DNA of 9,498 nt, from NCBI GenBank assembly GCA_002780065.1, contig PEWQ01000032.1, forward strand, positions 1 to 9,498. Direction: 5' to 3'. The notes under the pieces are model-generated. The model saw only the letters and a list, made by a program, of their open reading frames with translations. It did no database searches and was not told the origin of the DNA. This document shows, piece by piece, positions 6,521-9,498 of this stretch. This stretch comes from Candidatus Hydrogenedentes bacterium CG07_land_8_20_14_0_80_42_17. Its GTDB lineage: Bacteria > UBA8481. Position 1 is the first letter of the stretch, and the number at the start of each line of letters is the position of its first letter. The translations under genes were made by a program, and so were the position numbers.

Positions 6521-6567
6521 ATTATAGGATTGCTGAATCATCTTTCAAGCGGAAAAAAATATTTTTT
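6521..6567 (-). promoter_or_regulatory. Strong predicted promoter with UP-like element for BMC-P operon
   Basis: On the minus strand TTGAAA (6548-6543, 5/6) and TATAAT (6526-6521, perfect) are separated by 16 bases. Just upstream, 6566-6556 reads AAAAATATTTT, an exact fit to the core AAAWWTWTTTT of the alpha-subunit UP element, about 42-52 bases before the expected start. The ATG lies seven bases after the -10, so transcription should begin at or within a couple of bases of the start codon. Positions are firm; strength and start site are predictions. Confidence 0.65.
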
Positions 6568-6608
6568 GTGAGAAAAAGCAGCTCACGAAGTTTTGATCTG
6601 GGATCGTA

Positions 6609-6631
6609 CACGTGCGAGGCGCACGTGCCTC
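6609..6631. repeat. Overlapping alternative hairpins, GC-rich
   Basis: CACGTGC (6609-6615) pairs with GCACGTG (6621-6627) around GAGGC. The alternative GAGGC (6616-6620) pairs with GCCTC (6627-6631) around gcacgt. The two stems exclude each other. No T-run follows on either strand, so it is not a classical terminator. It resembles a dispersed palindromic repeat more than a gene-specific signal. Confidence 0.5.
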
Positions 6632-6670
6632 TCCTCGCTCCGGAGGTTGGCTGTCCAAAAAGTGTTTACA

Positions 6671-6690
6671 TGTGCCATTGCGAGGAGCGT
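6671..6690. repeat. Fragment resembling dispersed 'cattgcgaggagc' repeat
   Basis: The word cattgcgaggagc (6676-6688) matches a dispersed repeat I remember from many environmental genomes (the longer form continues with 'gaagcgacgaagcaatc'). Here only the 5' part remains. Together with the hairpin at 6609-6631 it suggests that the 192 bases between the small protein gene and the BMC-P operon promoter are partly repeat debris. Recognition is from memory only. Confidence 0.35.
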
Positions 6691-6705
6691 ATTTTGATAT
6701 TTGCC

Positions 6706-6885
6706 TCAGGCTTTTTTTCGATAAACATTCAGTCCTATCTTTTCATCGCGGTCAGGAATAGTTATGTTACCCTCAGTAGAAGCAATTATGATTGTCTTAC
6801 CTGAGGATGAAGGTCCAAAACTTTTACTTAGGTCTATCTTAACCGTGAGAATGGTTCCCTCGACATTTAATTCAACATTTTTCAT
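6706..6885 (-). CDS. 59-residue small protein with GPSSSGKT motif
   Basis: A complete small reading frame begins 'MKNVELNVEGTILTVKIDLS' and ends in a basic 'NVYRKKA'. It has a strong ribosome binding site: AAGGAG at 6898-6893, seven bases before the ATG. I believe it belongs to a conserved family of about 60-residue hypothetical proteins whose centre reads 'FGPSSSGKTIIIASTEGN', but I cannot name a function. Residues 24-31 fit the Walker A pattern GxxxxGK[ST] exactly. With only 59 residues and no Walker B, an ATPase is unlikely, and the alternating hydrophobic pattern looks like a small beta-rich fold. It is cytoplasmic by appearance, with no signal peptide. It lies between the helicase and BMC-P operons on the same strand and has its own candidate promoter. 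Confidence 0.82.
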   Translation of the reverse strand: MKNVELNVEGTILTVKIDLSKSFGPSSSGKTIIIASTEGNITIPDRDEKIGLNVYRKKA

Positions 6886-6963
6886 GTGACATCTCCTTTG
6901 CTATTCGCACAGATCACGCATTAACTATGCTTCTATGCGATATTTTTCTTAATTTTCTGAATT

Positions 6964-6992
6964 ATTGTATCCAACGACTGAAGAAATTGCAA
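6964..6992 (-). promoter_or_regulatory. Candidate promoter for the 59-residue protein
   Basis: On the minus strand TTGCAA (6992-6987, 4/6) and TACAAT (6969-6964, 5/6) are separated by 17 bases. The expected start near 6957 gives a leader of about 70 bases with a Shine-Dalgarno, unlike the leaderless genes in this window. The leader contains GCATAG twice in direct order and a weak CGCAT/ATGCG stem (within 6917-6939). No named riboswitch is recognisable. Confidence 0.35.
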
Positions 6993-7023
6993 ACGATCTT
7001 TTTTCTCAAAAGCGCGGCTCAAT

Positions 7024-7047
7024 ATATTGGAAAAGATATTGGAAAAG
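7024..7047. repeat. Perfect 12-bp tandem duplication
   Basis: atattggaaaag occurs twice without spacing (7024-7035, 7036-7047), twelve bases beyond the helicase stop codon. It is outside all coding regions that I accept and does not form a terminator. It is probably a small slippage duplication. Confidence 0.6.
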
Positions 7048-7058
7048 TTACATCGAAA

Positions 7059-8552
7059 TCAGCCTCTCCGCCGGCCTTGACCGAATGGCTTCCATGATGA
7101 ATGCCCTGATAGTTTTCGTTTTTTATGAGCGTCTCCAAAACTTTTTTCTGCTCGCCCTTGACCGTCACTTGTTGCAGCTCGAACAGAATCTTTTGAGTAC
7201 GAGCCTTTGACAGAATTTCGTGATATTTCGCGTTCAGAATTATTTTGCGTTTCGCGCTTTTCATCTCGGCCGTGACGAAAGCCGCCTGACTTACCGTGAG
7301 AATGAGTGGGCTTGCTCCGTCCGCTATGTTGCGAACTTTGATCTCGAAAATCCGAATGTTCTTTTTTATGCGCATGTGCATGAGAATTTGACCGCGGCAT
7401 AGAGTCGCGCTTGTTTCGCGGTTGGGAAGGAGCTTTATAGTCGAAGCCTTCGAGCATTCTCCGCTCGATTGGAGCTTTCAGAACGCGTTCGATTGATCGG
7501 ACGACATCCGTATCCTCGGAAGTGACGAATGTGAATGCGTCACCGGATCTGAGCATTCTGCCGGTTCGCCCGATACGATGAGTGTAAGCGTCTGTTGTGT
7601 CGGGAATGTCGTAGTTGATTACGTGAGATATGGTTGAGACATCAAGTCCTCTCGCCGCAATATCTGTGGCTACAAGTATGCGATATTTACCGCTTCGAAA
7701 TCCATTTAGAGATTCCTTGCGGCGATTCTGCGAGAGATTTCCCTGCAACTCCGCTACAGCATATCCTTCATGTTCAAGAACTCTAGAAACTTTCTTTGCT
7801 CGGTGCTTGGTGCGTGTGAAGATCAAAACCGATCCTGTCTCCGTGCGCTTGAGCAGTTCCAACAACAATGGGGTTTTGAGATGTTCTGGAGTCGGGAAGA
7901 GAGCGTGGTCAACAGTTTCCACGGGCGCGGAGTGTCCGAACTTTATAGCCACCGGGTTTGATAAAATCTCAGTGACGAGATGATTGAGCTCATTGGGCAT
8001 GGTTGCGGAGAAGAGAAGTGTCTGGCGCTTCTTTGGTATTTTCGCAATAACGCGGCGAATGTTGGGAAGAAATCCCATGTCGAACATTCTGTCTGCTTCG
8101 TCGATGACAAGTACCTCGAGTTTAGAGACGTTGATCATTTTCCTTTCGAAGTGGTCGAGGAGCCGCCCGGGACAGGCAACAACGATATCATGACCCGCGC
8201 GCAGTTTTTCGATTTGTGGCTGCATTCCGACACCGCCATATACAGTCATGCTTCGGATGCCGGTGTGCGGAGTCAGCTCGCGTATTACTTCGTGAATCTG
8301 TTCGGCAAGCTCGCGGGTTGGAGCGAGAATAAGACAGCGCAGAGTGCGGTGCGATCCGGCGAGCAATCGCTCGAGGATGGGCAGAACGAATGCAGCTGTC
8401 TTGCCTGTGCCGGTCTGTGCAAGTCCGAGTACATCTCGACCTTCCAGAATCGGCGGAATGCCTTTTGATTGAATCGGCGTCGGATTGGTGAAACCGAGCG
8501 CCTTGATGCCTGCTGTAATGCGAGGATGAAACTTGAATATTGCGAAACCCAT
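7059..8552 (-). CDS. rhlE: DEAD-box ATP-dependent RNA helicase, RhlE-type
   Basis: This 497-residue protein unwinds or remodels RNA duplexes using ATP. RhlE-type enzymes work in ribosome assembly, RNA decay and cold adaptation. Motifs occur in order: Q motif 'FTNPTPIQ' (21-28), I 'AQTGTGKT' (45-52), Ia 'PTRELA' (78-83), II DEAD (151-154), III SAT (182-184), V 'ATDIAARGLDV' (295-305) and VI 'HRIGRTGR' (325-332). The core ends near residue 373; the last 120 or so residues are a disordered Lys/Arg/Ser/His/Gly-rich tail, rich in His around 390-430, suited to RNA binding. AAGGAG at 8564-8559 lies six bases before the ATG. RhlE is chosen over CsdA, SrmB or DbpA because of length, the N-terminal 'HPRITAGIKALGF' and the basic tail. 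The tail's biased composition generates long shadow frames on both strands. Confidence 0.93.
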   Translation of the reverse strand: MGFAIFKFHPRITAGIKALGFTNPTPIQSKGIPPILEGRDVLGLAQTGTGKTAAFVLPILERLLAGSHRTLRCLILAPTRELAEQIHEVIRELTPHTGIRSMTVYGGVGMQPQIEKLRAGHDIVVACPGRLLDHFERKMINVSKLEVLVIDEADRMFDMGFLPNIRRVIAKIPKKRQTLLFSATMPNELNHLVTEILSNPVAIKFGHSAPVETVDHALFPTPEHLKTPLLLELLKRTETGSVLIFTRTKHRAKKVSRVLEHEGYAVAELQGNLSQNRRKESLNGFRSGKYRILVATDIAARGLDVSTISHVINYDIPDTTDAYTHRIGRTGRMLRSGDAFTFVTSEDTDVVRSIERVLKAPIERRMLEGFDYKAPSQPRNKRDSMPRSNSHAHAHKKEHSDFRDQSSQHSGRSKPTHSHGKSGGFRHGRDEKRETQNNSEREISRNSVKGSYSKDSVRAATSDGQGRAEKSFGDAHKKRKLSGHSSWKPFGQGRRRG

Positions 8553-8612
8553 GTTGAACTCCTTAAATTATTTGAGAGCCGGTCCTAAAGGAAGAGCACC
8601 CTGCCGGACGGC

Positions 8613-8667
8613 ATTATAAGTGCGGTGCGGAAAAATTATTATATCACAATTCTTTGGAATAGTGCAA
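8613..8667 (-). promoter_or_regulatory. Candidate helicase promoter region with two TATAAT boxes
   Basis: Two perfect TATAAT words lie on the minus strand (8643-8638 and 8618-8613). The first has TTGCAC (8667-8662) 18 bases upstream; the second has no good -35. Either would give an untranslated leader of tens of bases before the Shine-Dalgarno of the helicase gene. The leader shows no recognisable regulatory RNA. Confidence 0.35.
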
Positions 8668-8690
8668 ATTATCTTGGCGACATGCGGCGC

Positions 8691-8717
8691 AGGGCGAACA
8701 CGTAGGTTCGCCCCTAC
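8691..8717. repeat. REP-like palindrome (GGGCGAAC hairpin)
   Basis: GGGCGAAC (8692-8699) and GTTCGCCC (8706-8713) form an eight-base-pair perfect stem with a six-base loop (acgtag), followed by CCTAC. The same stem, with loop acacag, occurs twice inside the transposase gene at the right edge. This is the solitary REP of a REP/RAYT pair. It ends just before the predicted gatC -35 box. Confidence 0.75.
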
Positions 8718-8723
8718 AATCGA

Positions 8724-8752
8724 TTGCGAATATAAAAAAATTATTGTAAGAT
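8724..8752 (+). promoter_or_regulatory. Candidate gatC promoter
   Basis: TTGCGA (8724-8729, 4/6) and TAAGAT (8747-8752, 4/6) are separated by 17 bases, and the -10 ends six bases before ATG 8759. This is the same geometry as at the nif3-like gene. The match to consensus is modest, but no Shine-Dalgarno is present, which is consistent with a leaderless start. It begins directly after the REP-like hairpin. Confidence 0.35.
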
Positions 8753-8758
8753 TCTCCT

Positions 8759-9043
8759 ATGTCCATTTCTATTGATGAAGTTAAACACATAGCATTTCTG
8801 GCAAGGCTTTCTTTAACCGAAGAAGAAGCTGAAAGGTATTCTAACGACCTTTCGAGAATTCTCGAATACGCGTCGACAATTTGCAAATTGGATACTGCTG
8901 ATGTTCCGACCACCAGCCATGTGATTGAAATAAAAAATGTGCTGAGAGACGATGAAACAGGCAATACGCTCGACAGAGAGACTGTTCTTTCACAGGCTCC
9001 GAGCAGCGATGACGCTTGTTTTATTGCACCGCGTATATTGTGA
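8759..9043 (+). CDS. gatC: Asp-tRNA(Asn)/Glu-tRNA(Gln) amidotransferase subunit C
   Basis: GatC is the small wrapping subunit of the GatCAB complex, which converts misacylated Glu-tRNA(Gln) and Asp-tRNA(Asn) to Gln- and Asn-tRNA. The 94-residue length is normal. The N-terminus 'ISIDEVKHIAFLARLSLTEEE' pattern (3-23), 'LSRILEYAS' and the C-terminal 'LRDDE' (62-66) followed by 'SQAPSSDDACFIAPRIL' are all typical; the intact tail shows the gene is not truncated. Its usual partner gatA is not next: a transposase gene begins at the overlapping GTGA. The presence of GatC suggests that this organism uses the indirect route for Gln-tRNA and/or Asn-tRNA. It is preceded by a REP-like hairpin and a candidate leaderless promoter. 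Confidence 0.93.
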   Translation: MSISIDEVKHIAFLARLSLTEEEAERYSNDLSRILEYASTICKLDTADVPTTSHVIEIKNVLRDDETGNTLDRETVLSQAPSSDDACFIAPRIL

Positions 9044-9498
9044 CAACAACGCTGCTTCAACATCATCGTCGTTCTATTCGTTTGAAGGGATATGATTATT
9101 CACAGCTCGGTTCGTATTTCATTACAATTGTTACCCAGAATCGGGTAATTTTGTTTGGGAAAATTATTGATGATGAAATGGTTTTAAATGATGCGGGGAA
9201 AATGATAAAGAAATGGTATCGTGAAATTGAAAATAAATTTTCCGACATCAAATGTGATGAATTTATTTGCATGCCGAACCATGTCCATTTTATTTTGATG
9301 AATGTTGGATATGAATTTCCCATATCCGCATTCGTAGGTGCAGACCTATGTGTCTGCCCTTGTGAGGGCGAACACACAGGTTCGCCCCTACGCAAATCGG
9401 GTGAATGTAACCAGGGCGAATGGAATCAGGGCGAACACACAGGTTCGCCCCTACGCAAATCGGGTGAATGTAACCAGGGCGAATGGAATCAGGGCGAA
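9040..9498 (+). CDS. RAYT-type (REP-associated) Y1 transposase, 3' end beyond window
   Basis: An open frame of 153 codons runs off the right edge. It begins at GTG 9040, whose bases overlap the gatC TGA. 'HHRRSIRLKGYDYS' (8-21), 'GSYFITIVTQNR', 'GEMVLNDAG'-type sequence ('DDEMVLNDAG') and 'MPNHVHFILM' (78-87) are the hallmarks of COG1943 REP-associated transposases; His81 and His83 form the HUH metal site. The catalytic tyrosine should lie downstream and is not in the window. After residue 88 the frame enters the variable insertion of the family, here 'FVGADLCVCP' and then a 21-residue repeat starting 'GEHTGSPLRKSGE', encoded by REP-like hairpin DNA. RAYTs are single-copy relatives of IS200/IS605 TnpA and are thought to nick and spread REP sequences. 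GTG is the only near-upstream start; CTG 9052 is less likely. Confidence 0.88.
   Translation, partial: MTTTLLQHHRRSIRLKGYDYSQLGSYFITIVTQNRVILFGKIIDDEMVLNDAGKMIKKWYREIENKFSDIKCDEFICMPNHVHFILMNVGYEFPISAFVGADLCVCPCEGEHTGSPLRKSGECNQGEWNQGEHTGSPLRKSGECNQGEWNQGE
9307..9327. repeat. Inverted repeat GGATATG/CATATCC inside transposase gene
   Basis: GGATATG (9307-9313) and CATATCC (9321-9327) are perfect seven-base arms around a seven-base loop. The structure lies directly after the HUH motif codons, at the point where the conserved domain gives way to the repeat-derived insertion. Its role is unknown. Confidence 0.55.
9340..9357. repeat. REP-like hairpin GCAGAC/GTCTGC inside transposase gene
   Basis: GCAGAC (9340-9345) and GTCTGC (9352-9357) pair around a six-base loop (ctatgt), flanked by gtaggt on the left and ccc on the right. 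It has the same architecture as the GGGCGAAC hairpins (short GC-rich stem, six-base loop, GTAG/CTAC-like flanks) but a different stem sequence, so it may be a second REP subfamily. It is read through in frame as 'GADLCVCP'. Confidence 0.55.
9365..9498. repeat. 63-bp tandem repeat carrying REP-like hairpins, in frame
   Basis: The unit beginning agggcgaacacacag repeats exactly at 9365, 9428 and 9491; two full identical copies and eight bases of a third are visible before the window ends. Each unit contains the perfect GGGCGAAC/GTTCGCCC stem (9366-9373/9380-9387 and 9429-9436/9443-9450, loop acacag). The period is 21 codons, so the transposase frame is kept open. Each unit also contains a shorter echo, agggcgaatggaatc, directly before the next unit. 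Confidence 0.9.

Noticed and set aside
6568-6586. Intrinsic terminator GTGAG/CTCAC near the BMC-P promoter
   Set aside because: The stem is only five base pairs with a nine-base loop, and the A/T run that follows on the minus strand starts with A. The same A/T run is better explained as the UP-like element.
6370-6804. A 144-residue plus-strand frame
   Set aside because: It is antisense to the first BMC-P gene, crosses the predicted promoter and repeats, and overlaps the 59-residue gene, which has far better coding evidence.
6793-6816. P-loop ATPase function for the 59-residue protein
   Set aside because: The Walker A match alone is insufficient: the protein lacks Walker B and is too small for a nucleotide-binding fold.
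7019-7381. A 120-residue minus-strand frame overlapping the helicase tail
   Set aside because: It is the alternative frame of the biased Arg/Ser/His-rich tail. The RhlE frame through this tail is continuous to a stop at 7059 and composition fits that family, so I do not read a frameshift.
7980-8468. Long plus-strand frames across the helicase gene (also 7630-7983)
   Set aside because: They are antisense shadows of the DEAD-box core, without start signals or recognisable motifs.
8644-9066. Minus-strand frames over gatC and over the transposase (9096-9395)
   Set aside because: They are shadows. The plus strand gives clear GatC and RAYT signatures.
9365-9498. CRISPR array
   Set aside because: The 63-bp units abut as identical tandem copies with no unique spacers, and they are translated in frame within a transposase gene.

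Overview
This 9.5 kb window reads as the chromosome of a bacterium of modest GC content, probably from an uncultured Gram-negative-type lineage. The bacterial gene set (EF-P, GatC, RhlE-type helicase, Nif3) is ordinary. Three bacterial-microcompartment vertex genes, a TMEM43-family membrane protein, an EF-P with Asn at the loop tip, and REP-like hairpins with a RAYT transposase point toward planctomycete/verrucomicrobial or candidate-phylum bacteria. I cannot place it further from sequence alone.

Layout. Bases 1-265 hold no gene but two kinds of degenerate repeat and a promoter. Bases 266-3536 (+) carry a compact row: a Nif3-like metal protein, a coiled-coil zinc-ribbon protein (ATGA overlap), elongation factor P with its own promoter inside the previous gene's end, and a TMEM43-family membrane protein. 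Bases 3537-6513 form an opposing (-) operon, read right to left: three EutN/CcmL (BMC-P) genes, a DprE1-like FAD oxidoreductase and a DprE2-like short-chain dehydrogenase. The two operons meet tail to tail with no base between their stop codons. Bases 6514-6705 hold a strong promoter and repeat debris. Then, still on (-), come a 59-residue small protein (6706-6885) with a strong Shine-Dalgarno, and an RhlE-type DEAD-box helicase (7059-8552). Bases 8553-8758 are a divergent promoter region with one REP-like hairpin. The window ends on (+) with gatC and an overlapping, 3'-truncated RAYT-type transposase gene. That gene's coding region contains in-frame copies of the same REP hairpin on a 63-bp tandem repeat.

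How the parts relate. DprE1/DprE2-type enzymes normally act in sequence to epimerise a polyprenyl-phosphate pentose (oxidation, then reduction), so 4268-5626 and 3537-4271 are probably a functional pair. Their placement behind three microcompartment pentamer genes, with stop/start overlaps, is the most unusual gene arrangement here. No shell hexamer gene is in the window. The REP hairpin before gatC and the RAYT gene after it form a REP/RAYT pair bracketing gatC.

Translation signals are of two kinds. Four genes (the helicase, the small protein, the TMEM43 gene and the dprE2-like gene) have clear AGGAG-type Shine-Dalgarno sites. Four promoter-proximal genes (nif3-like, efp, first BMC-P gene, gatC) lack one and instead have a sigma70-like -10 box 6 to 10 bases before the ATG, which predicts leaderless or nearly leaderless mRNAs.
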